Part shown: positions 25,612 through 35,007 of the stretch, one piece after another
How the letters are laid out: the number at the start of each line of letters is the position of its first letter
How positions within the stretch are numbered: the first letter of the stretch is position 1
Notes under the pieces: generated by a model
What the model was told of the DNA's origin: nothing
Seen by the model: only the letters and a program-made list of their open reading frames with translations
Databases searched by the model: none
Assembly: GCF_001613935.1 (NCBI RefSeq)
Contig: NZ_LQCI01000003.1
Span: forward strand, 290,498 to 354,497
Source of the DNA: Amycolatopsis regifaucium
GTDB taxonomy: Bacteria > Actinomycetota > Actinomycetes > Mycobacteriales > Pseudonocardiaceae
Length of the DNA stretch: 64,000 bases
Direction of reading: 5' to 3'
Made by a program: the position numbers and the translations under genes

Positions 25612-26690
25612 AACGCACGGTAAGGCATCTGGCCGACGGCCGGGAAATCATCTACTTCGACTCACCCGGCGCGCCCGAGCGCACCGCCGAAGACACCCGT
25701 GCCCTGCCGCGGGTCGCGGCGGCGTCGGAGATCCGGCGCGATCCGCTGACCGGCGAGTGGGTGGCGATGGCCGCGCACCGGCAGACGCGGACCTACAAAC
25801 CGCCTGCCGACCTGTGCCCGTTGTGTCCGACGAAACCCGGGAAGCCCAGCGAGATCCCGGAGCCGGACTACGACGTCGCGGTGTTCGAGAACCGCTTTCC
25901 CTCCTTCGCCCGCGACGTCATCGGCGACTCGTCCACAGTGGATGGGGCGGGTCTCGTGCCCATCGCGCCGGGGGTCGGCCGCTGCGAGGTCGTCTGCTTC
26001 ACCAGTGATCACGACGGTTCTTTCGCCGGGCTGACGGCCAAGCAGGTCCGCGCGGTCGTCGACGCCTGGGCCGACCGCACCGCCGAACTGTCCGCGATGG
26101 ACGGCGTCGAACAGGTCTTCCCGTTCGAGAACCGCGGTGAAGAGATCGGCGTGACGCTGCACCATCCGCACGGCCAGATCTACGGCTACCCGTTCGTCAC
26201 GCCGAAGACCGAGAGGACGCTGGAAGTCGCCCGCGCGTACGAGGCCGAGCACGGCCGTCCGGTGATGGGCGACGTGCTGGCCGCCGAGCGGGCCTCCGGC
26301 ATCCGGGTCGTGGTCGCGGGAGCGCACTGGACGGCGTTCGTGCCACCCGCCGCGCGCTGGCCGGTGCAGGTCCAGATCGTGCCGCATCGCCAGCTGCCCG
26401 ACATCCCGGCGTTGTCGGACGAGGAGCGTGACGAGTTCGCCGACGTCTACCTCGAGGTCCTTCGTCGCTGCGACGGGCTCTACGACCGGCCCCTGCCCTA
26501 CATCGCGGCCTGGAACCAGGCGCCCGCCAAACGCGATCGCGAACTCGGCTGGCTGTACCTGGAGGTGTTCTCGGTACTGAGGTCGAAGGACAAGCTGAAG
26601 TATCTGGCCGGTTCGGAGTCCGGGATGGCCGTGTGGATCAACGACGCCACCCCCGAGCAGATCGCCGAGAGGCTGCGCGCCACCCACTGA
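25608..26690 (+). CDS. galT: Galactose-1-phosphate uridylyltransferase
   Basis: This 360-residue Leloir-pathway enzyme transfers UMP between UDP-glucose and galactose-1-phosphate. The active-site HPHGQIY is at about residues 185-191 and the CPLCP zinc-binding pair is near residue 68. GTG 25608 overlaps the DeoR gene stop. The usual partner galK is not downstream; an htrA gene with its own promoter follows instead, so galactokinase must be encoded elsewhere. Confidence 0.93.
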   Translation: MKRTVRHLADGREIIYFDSPGAPERTAEDTRALPRVAAASEIRRDPLTGEWVAMAAHRQTRTYKPPADLCPLCPTKPGKPSEIPEPDYDVAVFENRFPSFARDVIGDSSTVDGAGLVPIAPGVGRCEVVCFTSDHDGSFAGLTAKQVRAVVDAWADRTAELSAMDGVEQVFPFENRGEEIGVTLHHPHGQIYGYPFVTPKTERTLEVARAYEAEHGRPVMGDVLAAERASGIRVVVAGAHWTAFVPPAARWPVQVQIVPHRQLPDIPALSDEERDEFADVYLEVLRRCDGLYDRPLPYIAAWNQAPAKRDRELGWLYLEVFSVLRSKDKLKYLAGSESGMAVWINDATPEQIAERLRATH

Positions 26691-26724
26691 TGAGGCCATA
26701 CTCATGAGCGACGCACAGCTTCGG

Positions 26725-26742
26725 CTCAGGAACCTCTCAGGA
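26725..26742. promoter_or_regulatory. Putative MprA box upstream of htrA
   Basis: CTCAGGA occurs at 26725 and again at 26736, an exact 7-bp direct repeat with 11-bp period, 20 bp before the htrA start. OmpR-family regulators bind such one-turn-phased repeats, and pepD is an MprA target in mycobacteria. A degenerate version lies upstream of mprA. Confidence 0.6.
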
Positions 26743-26762
26743 CCATCCCGCAAGGTAGAGAC

Positions 26763-28205
26763 ATGACCGAGAACGATCCCAGCGGCCAGAACGCCGAGCA
26801 GGCGCGGCCCGCCGGCGCTCAGCCGGACGCGGAACAGAGCGCGAGCTGGGCGGCTCAGCCCGCCTCTTCGCCGCCTGACGCGACCGGCCTCGGCGGCCAC
26901 GCCGCTTCTCAAGGTGGACAGGCCTACCCCACGGAACAGCAGTACAACCCGTGGTCGCCCCAGGCGCAGCAGACCCAGACGCAGCAGGCGGCGACCTCCG
27001 AGCACCAGGCGCAGGGCACCTACACCCAGGGACATCAGATCCCGGGGCAGCAGACGCCCTATGGGCAGCACGCCCAGCCGGGCCCGTCGGTCTACGCGGT
27101 CCCGCAGCAGCGACAGGCGTCGAAGTCCACTTCGGGCAAGCTTCTCGCCGGTGTCGCGGCGATCGCGCTGGTCGTCGGCGGGGTCGCGGGCGGCACGGTC
27201 GGCTACCTGACCGGTGACGCCTCCGGCGGCAACTCCGTCAACGCGCTCGACGCGCCGAAGCCCGCCCAGCAGACGGGCAACGTCCCGGCGGGGTCGGTCG
27301 AGTCGGTGGCGCAGAAGCTGTCGCCGAGCGTGGTCGAGCTGCAGGTTTCCGGCCGGGCCGGTGCGGGTGAGGGCTCCGGCTTCGTGCTCAGCACCGACGG
27401 CTACGTGCTGACCAACAACCACGTCGTCGAGGTCGCCGCGGGCGGCGGGCAGATCCAGGCGGTGTTCCAGGACGGCAAGAAGGGCGCGGCGACGATCGTC
27501 GGGCGCGACCCCACGACGGACATCGCCGTGGTGAAGGTCAGCGGCGTCAGCGGGCTGACCCCGGTGGAGCTGGGCCGGTCCGACGACCTGCGGGTCGGGC
27601 AGCCGGTGGTCGCCATCGGTTCGCCGTTCGAACTCGCGGGCACGGTCACCTCGGGCATCGTCAGCGCGCTGAACCGGCCGGTGAGCGCCGGTGGCAACGG
27701 TGACCAGACCACGGTGATGTCGGCGGTGCAGACCGACGCGGCGATCAACCCCGGCAACTCCGGCGGCCCGCTCGCGAACATGTCCGGCCAGGTCATCGGG
27801 ATCAACTCGGCGATCTACAGCCCGAAGTCCGCGCAAAGCCAGGGCGGCGAGAGCGGCGGCAACGTCGGCATCGGCTTCGCCATCCCGATCGACCAGGCGC
27901 GCCGCACGGCCGACGACATCATCAACACCGGCCGGGCGACGCAGACCTTCATCGGCGCGCGGGTACAGACAGTGCCGACAGGCGGAGCACAGCTCGGTGA
28001 GATCTCGCCCGGCAGCCCCGCGGAGAAGGCTGGTCTCAAATCCGGCGACGTCGTGACGAAGCTGGACGACCGGCCGATCCCGGACGCGGACGCGCTCGTC
28101 GCCGCGATCCGCACGCGGGCACCGAACGACAAGGTCAAGTTCACCCTCAGCGGTGACAGGGTGGTCGAGGTGACCCTCGGCGGCCAGCCGGTCACCCCGA
28201 ACTAG
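26763..28205 (+). CDS. htrA: HtrA/PepD-type membrane-anchored serine protease with PDZ domain
   Basis: This 480-residue protease has a Gln/Pro-rich cytoplasmic N-terminus (1-120) and one transmembrane helix (about 127-150). The trypsin-like domain carries His in LTNNHVV, Asp in TTDIAVV and Ser in INPGNSGGP, and a C-terminal PDZ domain (about 395-475, GSPAEKAGLKSGDVV) follows. It acts outside the membrane as a quality-control protease. It is the positional equivalent of mycobacterial PepD near MprAB, although several genes now intervene. An 11-bp-phased repeat just upstream suggests MprA control. Confidence 0.93.
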   Translation: MTENDPSGQNAEQARPAGAQPDAEQSASWAAQPASSPPDATGLGGHAASQGGQAYPTEQQYNPWSPQAQQTQTQQAATSEHQAQGTYTQGHQIPGQQTPYGQHAQPGPSVYAVPQQRQASKSTSGKLLAGVAAIALVVGGVAGGTVGYLTGDASGGNSVNALDAPKPAQQTGNVPAGSVESVAQKLSPSVVELQVSGRAGAGEGSGFVLSTDGYVLTNNHVVEVAAGGGQIQAVFQDGKKGAATIVGRDPTTDIAVVKVSGVSGLTPVELGRSDDLRVGQPVVAIGSPFELAGTVTSGIVSALNRPVSAGGNGDQTTVMSAVQTDAAINPGNSGGPLANMSGQVIGINSAIYSPKSAQSQGGESGGNVGIGFAIPIDQARRTADDIINTGRATQTFIGARVQTVPTGGAQLGEISPGSPAEKAGLKSGDVVTKLDDRPIPDADALVAAIRTRAPNDKVKFTLSGDRVVEVTLGGQPVTPN

Positions 28206-28281
28206 CTCTCCCTCAACGCTCGGCCGCAGTGCGCGGCCGAGACCAAACCCCGGCTCGAACCCCCAGCGGGCCGGAACCAGA

Positions 28282-28322
28282 GGCCACGCGTGACCGGCTG
28301 CCAATCCCGGTCACGCGTGGCC
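28282..28322. terminator. Strong bidirectional terminator hairpin
   Basis: A perfect 16-bp stem (28282-28297 with 28307-28322) and a 9-nt loop lies between the convergent htrA and DUF-operon genes, with a short pyrimidine run on the right. Its right arm overlaps the stop codon of the leftward gene. Confidence 0.75.
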
Positions 28323-28727
28323 CTCTTTGTGCGGGATCAGCGCGGCCACGAGCACGCCGAGCCAGACGACGCCCAGGGTCACCAGCAGCCCGGTGCCGGT
28401 GTCGGCATCGTGCAGCCCCGGATTCGAGGCCCCGCCGAAAGGTCGCCACAGCAACGGAACCGCGAGCAGCGCGAGCACGCCGGTGAGTGCCGCGCCCGTC
28501 TTCACCGGGGTCCTCCAACGTTCCGGCAGGAATTCGCTCAGCGCGAGCCCGACGGCGCCGACCAGTGGCGCGACCAGCAGGTCGTGCGACAGCGGACCGC
28601 CGACGAGCCAGGCGAACGTCCCGAAGACGTCGGGCCGTAAGGGGAACGCGTATTCGGCGAAGAGCACCGCGCCCCAGGCTAGTGCGCCCAGACCGGGCAG
28701 GAACAGCAGCAGCCGCAGCGTTTTCAC
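28311..28727 (-). CDS. Four-helix membrane protein of unknown function
   Basis: A 138-residue protein with four predicted transmembrane helices and few charged loops. It is the last gene of a five-gene operon and overlaps the preceding molybdo-oxidoreductase by 4 bp (GTGA), starting at GTG 28727. The location suggests a membrane partner of that oxidoreductase, but no motif proves it. Confidence 0.62.
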   Translation of the reverse strand: MKTLRLLLFLPGLGALAWGAVLFAEYAFPLRPDVFGTFAWLVGGPLSHDLLVAPLVGAVGLALSEFLPERWRTPVKTGAALTGVLALLAVPLLWRPFGGASNPGLHDADTGTGLLVTLGVVWLGVLVAALIPHKEGHA

Positions 28728-29803
28728 AGCGTCTCCAAGCGGGTGACCCATTTGGTCTGCAGGACACCGGGCCGGTTCGGGGCGATGATCCGGCACGGGA
28801 AGCCGTGGTCGGCGTCGAGGATCTCGCCGTTGAGTTCCAAGGCCAGCAAGGTGAGTTCGTCCTCGGTGTGTCGGCCGGGCAGTTCGCTGATTCCGTAGAT
28901 CCCGGTCTTCTCCAGCGAGAACACCCGAACCGGTGTTCCCGGTGAGCTTCCGGCGTGCCGTAACAACTCCGGCAGTGAGACACCGCTCCAGCGCGCGGAC
29001 TGGCTCCAGCCCTCGACACAGGCGATCGGTAATCCGGCCGAGGTCTGGGGCAGGGAACGGAGTTGGTCCAGCGAATAGGTTTTCGTGCCGTTCGGCGTCA
29101 CCACCGACAAGCGCCAGTTCGGATCACGGACGGCGTCGAGGACACCGGCCGCCGCGGCCGTCCGGTTCACGGGCAAGCCTTGCGGTCCCTTGCCGCTGCG
29201 CCAGGACAACCCGGAAACGTTACGCAGCAAAGGAACGGTCGCGCCCGCTGTCGCGACGACGGCGACGCCCGCGGTCAGCCAGGTCGTCCGGAGGAAGGCG
29301 CGTCGTGAGGGTTCGGGCTCCGTGGTGAGCGCGCGACGGACCACCGGCAGTTTCACCGCGACGTGTACCAGGATCGCGCCGATCGCCACCCACCCGACGG
29401 CGTAATGCAGCTGCGGGAAGTAGAACGTCCACGGGTAGTTCTGCGCGACGTTGAACAGGCCGGTGACGAGTTCGAAGAACGCGGCTGCGGACAGCACCAG
29501 GATCGAGAGGCGTTCCAAGGCGTGCGGCAGGCCGCGAAGCACCGGGCGCTCGAACAGTTTCGGGAAGACGCTCCACAGCTTGGCCAACAGCAAGGGAATC
29601 GACGCGATCCCGGAGAGCACGTGTGTGCCCTGCGTGACCCGGTACAGCCAGACCGGGCGGCTCGGCCAGCCGAACCACGACGGTGGATGCTGGATCAGAT
29701 GGCTGATGAGGCCGGTGACGAAACACAGGGTGAACGTGACGGCGAGCGCGAGTCCGATCCGGGCCGTCACCCGGTCCGAATGCGCGGGGGAGCGGAACCT
29801 CAT
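28724..29803 (-). CDS. Membrane-anchored molybdopterin-dependent oxidoreductase with b-type cytochrome-like N-terminus
   Basis: The N-terminal half of this 359-residue protein holds four to five transmembrane helices with paired His residues (for example in TGLISHLIQHP and GWVAIGAILVHVAVK), like b561-type haem domains. A linker with a membrane segment leads to an extracytoplasmic sulfite-oxidase-type molybdopterin domain (about 215-359) with the conserved Cys ligand in ACVEGWS. It is probably a self-contained electron-transfer enzyme; the substrate is unknown. It overlaps both neighbours by 4 bp. Confidence 0.82.
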   Translation of the reverse strand: MRFRSPAHSDRVTARIGLALAVTFTLCFVTGLISHLIQHPPSWFGWPSRPVWLYRVTQGTHVLSGIASIPLLLAKLWSVFPKLFERPVLRGLPHALERLSILVLSAAAFFELVTGLFNVAQNYPWTFYFPQLHYAVGWVAIGAILVHVAVKLPVVRRALTTEPEPSRRAFLRTTWLTAGVAVVATAGATVPLLRNVSGLSWRSGKGPQGLPVNRTAAAAGVLDAVRDPNWRLSVVTPNGTKTYSLDQLRSLPQTSAGLPIACVEGWSQSARWSGVSLPELLRHAGSSPGTPVRVFSLEKTGIYGISELPGRHTEDELTLLALELNGEILDADHGFPCRIIAPNRPGVLQTKWVTRLETL

Positions 29804-30408
29804 GATTTCTCCAGGCAGGCGAACCAGCGGTGGCCGCGGCGGGTGGCCCAGGTGACGCGGAACGCGGTCCTGGCGGCGAGTTCGGCGATGGCTTCGACGC
29901 CGACCCACGCCCAGGTGAACCAGGCGCCGTCGTCGGGACGCAGGCGGACCCGGTCCTGACGGACGCCACGGCCGGGTGGGTCGAGTTCGACGAGCACCGT
30001 CCCGCCGTCGGCGACCAGTTCGGCCGTTCGCGACAGCAGGCGCAGTGGGTCCCCGCCGATGCCGATGTTCCCGTCGGCGAGCAGGACATGCCTCCACCGG
30101 CCTTCGCCGGGGACGCGGTCGAAGACGTCCCGGCGGAGCGCGACGGCGCCCCTGGCGTGGGTGAGCCGTACGGCGGTCGCCGAGATGTCGACGCCGAGCG
30201 CGGCGATGCCTCGTCCGGTCAGCGCGGCGGTGAGCCTGCCCGGGCCGCAGCCGATGTCGAGGGTCGGGCCGGAGCAGGCGTCGAGGAGAACGTCGTCGCC
30301 GTCGCCAGGAACGGCCGTCCAGCGTTCCACCGGCAGCTCGACGCGTTCCCCGGTCGCCAATTCCAGCCAACAGCGGTGTCCGAGCAGACCGATGTCGAAG
30401 GCGGTCAC
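29800..30408 (-). CDS. Class I SAM-dependent methyltransferase
   Basis: This 202-residue protein carries motif I LDIGCGPGRLTAAL, the acidic residue in GVDISATAV, and motif IV-like LLADGNIGIGGD. GTG 30408 overlaps the upstream glycosyltransferase-like gene. This gene trio, a family-2 glycosyltransferase, a DUF2064 protein and a methyltransferase, recurs beside molybdo-oxidoreductase genes in actinobacteria; the product is not known to me. Confidence 0.82.
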   Translation of the reverse strand: MTAFDIGLLGHRCWLELATGERVELPVERWTAVPGDGDDVLLDACSGPTLDIGCGPGRLTAALTGRGIAALGVDISATAVRLTHARGAVALRRDVFDRVPGEGRWRHVLLADGNIGIGGDPLRLLSRTAELVADGGTVLVELDPPGRGVRQDRVRLRPDDGAWFTWAWVGVEAIAELAARTAFRVTWATRRGHRWFACLEKS

Positions 30409-31061
30409 CGGACTTCGACGACCGCTCGAGCGAACCGGCCGTGCGGATTCGCCGCCGCCACCCGGCGCGCGTCCGTGATGGTGTCCACATCGGACAGGGT
30501 GGGCAGGGCGCGGGGGCACAGGCCGACGTCGGTCAGCGCCCGCAGGGTTTCCCGGCCGGTGTCGTGCCGGGACATCGGCACCCCGGCGAGTGCCTTGGCG
30601 TGCGCGGGATCGGCCAGGCCGAGCGCCCACCAGCCACCGTCTTCCGCGAGTCCGAGGACGGAATCCCGGGTGGTCAGCGGTTCCGCGGCCGCGGCCAGTG
30701 AGTCCGGCGTGACCTGCGGGGTGTCCATGCCGATCTGCAGCACCGGAAACCCGGGATGGAGGGCGGCGGTGTCGGCATGCGCGTTGGCGAGACGGACGTC
30801 GAAGCCGTTGCCACGCTGCGGGATCACGTCCGTGTTTTCCAGGACCGCGGCGATCTCCTCGCCGCGCGCGGCATCGCCGAGTTCGCCGGTCAGCGCGACG
30901 ACTATCCGCGCTCGGTGCGTCAGCAGCGCGGCGTCGAGGGTGTCGAGCAAGGAGGCGGCCGCGATCCCGGCGGCCTGTTCCGGCGTCGCGGGCGGGCAGA
31001 GCCGCGTCTTCGCGAAACCGGGTACGGGCGCCTTGGCGACGATCAGCAGGCAGAAGGTCAT
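30405..31061 (-). CDS. TIGR04282/DUF2064 glycosyltransferase-like protein
   Basis: This 218-residue protein has the nucleotidyl- or glycosyltransferase fold opening LIVAKAPVPGFAKTRL, which is the signature of the TIGR04282 (DUF2064) family, and the IGMDTPQV metal or substrate loop. Members usually neighbour family-2 glycosyltransferases, as here. The reaction is unknown. It overlaps both neighbours by 4 bp. Confidence 0.82.
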   Translation of the reverse strand: MTFCLLIVAKAPVPGFAKTRLCPPATPEQAAGIAAASLLDTLDAALLTHRARIVVALTGELGDAARGEEIAAVLENTDVIPQRGNGFDVRLANAHADTAALHPGFPVLQIGMDTPQVTPDSLAAAAEPLTTRDSVLGLAEDGGWWALGLADPAHAKALAGVPMSRHDTGRETLRALTDVGLCPRALPTLSDVDTITDARRVAAANPHGRFARAVVEVR

Positions 31062-31714
31062 CGGCTCAGCACCCGCCCGAAATCCCGTGCGGCTCGCAGC
31101 GTTCCGCGCAGCGAACCGGAGACCTTCGACTTCGTGCCCTTGGCGCGTTCGCCGTAGGAGACGTCGAACTCGACGACCCGCCAGCCCGCGCGCCGGGCCT
31201 TGATCAGCAGTTCGAGCGGGTAACCGAAGGCGCGGTCGGTGACGCCGAGATCGAGGAGCGCCCGCCGCCGGACGGCCCGTAGCGGCGCGACGTCATGAAC
31301 CGGAAGACCCTTGAGCCGCAACAAGGACGAGACCACCGTGTTGCCGGCTCTCGCGTGCCATGGCCAGACGCCCGAGCCGGTCGGCACCCGTCGTCCGACC
31401 GCCAGATCGGCTTCGGCGAGGCCGTCCACCAGCATCGGCAGCTCGGCGAGATCGAGGGAACCGTCGGCGTCGGCGAAGCAGACGACGTCGCTCGTCGCCG
31501 CTTCCAGCCCCGTGTGCACCGCGGCGCCGTAACCGCGCCGGGGTTCGTGGACGACCTTCGCCCCGAGCCCGGCCGCCACTTCGGCGGAACCGTCGCCGGA
31601 ACCGTTGTCGACCACGATCGCCCGATAGCCTTCGGGCAGGGCCGCCAGCACCCCCGGGAGCGCGCCGGCCTCGTCGAGACAGGGAAGTACGACGTCAACT
31701 TCGTCATCGTTCAC
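31058..31714 (-). CDS. Family 2 glycosyltransferase
   Basis: This GT-A fold glycosyltransferase of about 218 residues opens with DVVLPCLDEAGALPGVL, has the DxD-type motif in CFADADGSLD, and a later ELLIKARRAGWRVVEFDV segment. It resembles dolichol-phosphate-mannose-synthase-like enzymes using a nucleotide sugar. GTG 31714 gives the typical start; GTG 31723 three codons upstream is an alternative, and neither has a clear ribosome-binding site. First gene of the leftward five-gene operon. Confidence 0.85.
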   Translation of the reverse strand: MNDDEVDVVLPCLDEAGALPGVLAALPEGYRAIVVDNGSGDGSAEVAAGLGAKVVHEPRRGYGAAVHTGLEAATSDVVCFADADGSLDLAELPMLVDGLAEADLAVGRRVPTGSGVWPWHARAGNTVVSSLLRLKGLPVHDVAPLRAVRRRALLDLGVTDRAFGYPLELLIKARRAGWRVVEFDVSYGERAKGTKSKVSGSLRGTLRAARDFGRVLSR

Positions 31715-31857
31715 GAACAGCACGGTAAGTCCGGGGTGGACGGTCGAAAACCCTTGCCATGCTTACCGAATCATGACGTCGTCGAAGTTCTTACCGAGTT
31801 CTGACGGTTCTCTTCTTCAGCCCGTCGGACGTCGTGGACCCGGCTAGGGTGCCGGTG

Positions 31858-33198
31858 ATGTCCACTGTCACCGCCCCCGCCCGTACGGGTCACCGGGCCG
31901 ATCTGATCGCCGTCGGCCTGGCGATGCTCGTCGTCGGCGCGGCGATCGCCGTCGGTCTCCACTACAACCGTCCCGGTTCCGGCGTGGTGATCTATGCCTT
32001 CGCGCCGCCGCTGTTCGGGCTGTGGCTACCGCACGTCGGCCCCGGGACGGTCGCCGCCGTCGTGCTCGCGCTCGTGGTCGTCACCAAAGGTCCCTCGCTC
32101 GCCGCGCGGCTGCGCTGGCGTCCGCTGCTCGCGGCCGGTTACGCGGCGGCACTGGCGTGGACGTTCTCGCTGGCGATGATCGACGGCTGGGCCAGGGGGT
32201 TCACGGGCAGGCTCGCTACGGAACACGAGTACCTGCACGAGGTGCCCGGGATCACCGGCATCCCGCGGATGCTGAGTGAGTTCTCCTCGCGCATCCTCGA
32301 TTTCCAGCCGAACTCGTGGACGACGCATGTCTCCGGGCATCCGCCGGGCGCGACGCTGGTCTTCGTCTGGCTCGACCGGCTCGGGTTGCACGGCGGCGCC
32401 TGGGCTTCGATGTTCGTCGTGCTGGTCGGCTGCCTGGTGGTCGTCGCCGTCCCGGTGACGCTCTCCGCGCTGGGCAGACAGGACGCGGCGCGGACGGTCC
32501 TGCCGTTCGCCGTTCTGACGCCCGGCGCGATCTGGATCGGTGTCTCGGCGGACGGCCTTTTCGCCGGGGTGACGGCCACCGGCGTCGCGCTCCTCGCTCT
32601 CGCGGTACGGCGGCGGATCCTCGCGCTCCCGGCCGGGCTGCTGCTCGGGTTCGGGTTGTTCCTGTCCTACGGGCTGGTGCTGCTGGGGTTGATCGCGCTG
32701 GCCGTCGTCGCGCTGACCCGTCAGTGGCGGATTCTGCTCCTCGCCACACTCGGGGTGGCCGCGGTCGTCGTGGTGTTCGCGTGGGCCGGGTTCTGGTGGC
32801 TCGACGGCTATCACCTGGTGGTCGAGCGCTACTACCAGGGGATCGCGACGCTGCGCCCGTACTCCTACTGGGTGTGGGCGGATATCGCGGCGCTCTTGAT
32901 CGCGATCGGACCGGCCGTGATCGCCGGGACCCGGCGGGCGGGCGCGGAGTTCCTCGCCGGGCCGAAGAGGTCGTTCCGTGATCCGGTCACGCTGATCGTG
33001 ACGGCCGCGGTCCTGACGATCGGGTTCGCCGACCTGTCCGGCCTGTCGAAGGCGGAGGTCGAGCGCATCTGGCTACCGTTCGCGGTGTGGCTGCTGCCCG
33101 CGGTCGCGCTGCTGCCGTCGCCGTCGCGGCGATGGTGGCTCGCCGCGCAGGCGGCCACGGCGCTGGTGGTGAACCATTTGGTGCTGACGAGCTGGTGA
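31858..33198 (+). CDS. Large integral membrane protein, GT-C glycosyltransferase-like
   Basis: This 446-residue protein has about eleven hydrophobic helices. A loop with charged residues after helix 3 (MIDGWARGFTGRL...EHEYLHEVPGI) and HVSGHPPG resemble polyprenyl-phosphate-sugar-dependent membrane transferases, but the catalytic motif is not secure. ATG 31858 is chosen; a GTG eight codons upstream is weaker. The following response regulator starts 10 bp after its stop and may share its transcript. Confidence 0.6.
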   Translation: MSTVTAPARTGHRADLIAVGLAMLVVGAAIAVGLHYNRPGSGVVIYAFAPPLFGLWLPHVGPGTVAAVVLALVVVTKGPSLAARLRWRPLLAAGYAAALAWTFSLAMIDGWARGFTGRLATEHEYLHEVPGITGIPRMLSEFSSRILDFQPNSWTTHVSGHPPGATLVFVWLDRLGLHGGAWASMFVVLVGCLVVVAVPVTLSALGRQDAARTVLPFAVLTPGAIWIGVSADGLFAGVTATGVALLALAVRRRILALPAGLLLGFGLFLSYGLVLLGLIALAVVALTRQWRILLLATLGVAAVVVVFAWAGFWWLDGYHLVVERYYQGIATLRPYSYWVWADIAALLIAIGPAVIAGTRRAGAEFLAGPKRSFRDPVTLIVTAAVLTIGFADLSGLSKAEVERIWLPFAVWLLPAVALLPSPSRRWWLAAQAATALVVNHLVLTSW

Positions 33199-33208
33199 GG
33201 TGGATGTG

Positions 33209-33907
33209 ATGGCCGAACAGGGCCGCGTACTCGTGGTCGACGACGACGAGACCGTCCGGGACGTCGTCCGGCGGTACCTGGAGGTCGCGGGCTTCGACGT
33301 CGACGTCGCCGGGGACGGCACCGAGGGGCTGCGGCTGTTCGCCGAGACCGGTCCGGACCTGGTGGTGCTGGACGTGATGATGCCCGGTCTCAACGGGCTC
33401 GAGGTGTGCCGTCGCCTGCGGCAGCTGAGCCAGGTGCCGATCGTCATGCTGACCGCGCTCGGCGAGGAGGAGAACCGGATCGCCGGGCTCCAGCTCGGCG
33501 CCGACGACTACGTCACGAAACCCTTCAGCCCCAAGGAACTCGCGTTGCGGGTGAGCTCGGTCCTGCGCCGGGCGCGGATGCCCCGCCCGGCCCCGGCGGC
33601 CACCGAACTAGCCGACGGTGACCTTTCGCTGCAGATGACCGCGCGGCAGGCGAGTATCGGAGGCGTGGAACTTCCCTTGACCAGCCGGGAATTCGACCTC
33701 CTCGCGTTCTTCCTCGCGCATCCGGGGGTGGCGTTTTCCCGGGCGGACCTGCTGGAAAAGGTGTGGGGCTGGGACTTCGGCGATCAGTCCACGGTGACCG
33801 TCCACGTGAGACGGTTGCGGGAGAAGATCGAGAAGGATCCGGCGAAACCCGTCCGGGTCGCCACGGTCTGGGGTGTCGGCTACCGGTACGACCCGGTGCG
33901 GCCGTGA
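33209..33907 (+). CDS. OmpR/PhoB-type response regulator
   Basis: This 232-residue regulator has a receiver domain with DDDE, phospho-acceptor Asp in [13 protein letters not shown] and Lys in [10 protein letters not shown], then a winged-helix DNA-binding domain ending [14 protein letters not shown] 33209 follows GAGGTGG. It overlaps its kinase by 3-4 bp. The triplicated 11-bp repeat ahead of the hydrolase gene downstream is the obvious candidate target. Confidence 0.92.
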   Translation: MAEQGRVLVVDDDETVRDVVRRYLEVAGFDVDVAGDGTEGLRLFAETGPDLVVLDVMMPGLNGLEVCRRLRQLSQVPIVMLTALGEEENRIAGLQLGADDYVTKPFSPKELALRVSSVLRRARMPRPAPAATELADGDLSLQMTARQASIGGVELPLTSREFDLLAFFLAHPGVAFSRADLLEKVWGWDFGDQSTVTVHVRRLREKIEKDPAKPVRVATVWGVGYRYDPVRP

Positions 33908-34953
33908 TCGGCGCGGGCGAGTCGTTCGCCGGGATGCTGGCGCACGCCTGGCACATCCTGCCGTTCGCGCTGCTGTTCACGCTGCCGGTGGTCCTGCTCG
34001 GCGGGCTGGCGTTGTACCTGCTCAGACGCGGTTCGCTGGCCAGCACGATGACGGTGCTCGTGCTGATCCCCGTGCTCGCGACCCTGGTCGCGGTGCTCGG
34101 CGTCAGCGGGTTCATGTTCACCCCCGCGCTGACCACGATGACCCTGGTCTGTCTGCTGGTCGCGCTGGTGACCGTGCCGGCGGCACTCGTGCTCGGCCGT
34201 TTGATCGCGCGCCGCAGTGTGTGGGAGCGCGAGGCGCGGGAACGGGAGCGCGCGGCCGAGGCGTCGCGACGCGAACTCGTCGCGTGGATCAGCCACGATC
34301 TGCGGAGCCCGCTGGCCGGGATCCAGGCGATGGCCGAGGCCGTCGCGGACGGCGTCGTCGCCGATTCCGGCGAGATCACGGACTACGCCCGGCGGATCAG
34401 CGGGGAGACGACGCGGCTTTCGGGCATGGTCGGCGACCTGTTCGAGCTGTCGCGGATCACCGCCGGCGCGCTGGAACTGACCATGGCCGCCGTGCCGCTG
34501 CGTGACGTGGTGAGCGACGCCGTCGCCGCGCAGGCGCCGCTCGCGGGGCGGAAACGGGTGCGGATGGTCGAGCAGGCGGACGCCTGGCCGGTCGTCTCCG
34601 GAAGCGACCCGGAGCTGGCGCGGATCGTCCGCAACCTGGTGTCCAACGCCGTCCGGCACACGCCGCCGGACGGGACGGTCGCGGTCCAGCTCGGTATCGA
34701 CGGCGGCGAGGCGTTGCTGGCCGTCGACGACGGGTGCGGAGGGATCCCCGACGACGAGATAGGGCGCGTCTTCGACGTCGCGTTCCGCGGGACGCGGGCG
34801 CGGACGCCCGAGCGCGGTGGGCTGGCGAGCGGCGGCGGGCTCGGGCTGGCGATCGCGAAAGGGCTCGTCGAGGCCCATCGTGGCCGGATCGGCGTCCGCA
34901 ACCACGGACCCGGTTGCCGCTTCGAAGTCCGGCTGCCCCTCTCGACGTCCTGA
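33904..34953 (+). CDS. Sensor histidine kinase
   Basis: This 349-residue membrane kinase has three or four closely spaced transmembrane helices (about 15-35, 43-62, 70-92) and almost no extracytoplasmic domain, so it probably senses within the membrane. Catalytic boxes follow: H-box [21 protein letters not shown]-box [14 protein letters not shown], and G-boxes [13 protein letters not shown] and [15 protein letters not shown] 33904 overlaps the regulator's stop. Confidence 0.91.
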   Translation: MIGAGESFAGMLAHAWHILPFALLFTLPVVLLGGLALYLLRRGSLASTMTVLVLIPVLATLVAVLGVSGFMFTPALTTMTLVCLLVALVTVPAALVLGRLIARRSVWEREARERERAAEASRRELVAWISHDLRSPLAGIQAMAEAVADGVVADSGEITDYARRISGETTRLSGMVGDLFELSRITAGALELTMAAVPLRDVVSDAVAAQAPLAGRKRVRMVEQADAWPVVSGSDPELARIVRNLVSNAVRHTPPDGTVAVQLGIDGGEALLAVDDGCGGIPDDEIGRVFDVAFRGTRARTPERGGLASGGGLGLAIAKGLVEAHRGRIGVRNHGPGCRFEVRLPLSTS

Positions 34954-34983
34954 CCGTGTCAGTGCCGTGTCACCGCCGTGTCA
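34954..34983. promoter_or_regulatory. Three 11-bp-phased CCGTGTCA direct repeats (response-regulator operator)
   Basis: CCGTGTCA occurs exactly at 34954-34961, 34965-34972 and 34976-34983. The array starts at the kinase stop codon and ends 25 bp before the serine hydrolase start. One-helical-turn phasing of three identical half-sites is the classic pattern for OmpR/PhoB-type regulators, so it is probably bound by the regulator encoded just upstream. Confidence 0.7.
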
Positions 34984-35007
34984 GCACGGACGGCGAGTGT
35001 TGCCGCC

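Noticed and set aside
25662..28304. 880-residue open frame on the minus strand across galT and htrA
   Set aside because: It spans two well-supported genes on the opposite strand and their intergenic region; its composition is that of an antisense shadow.
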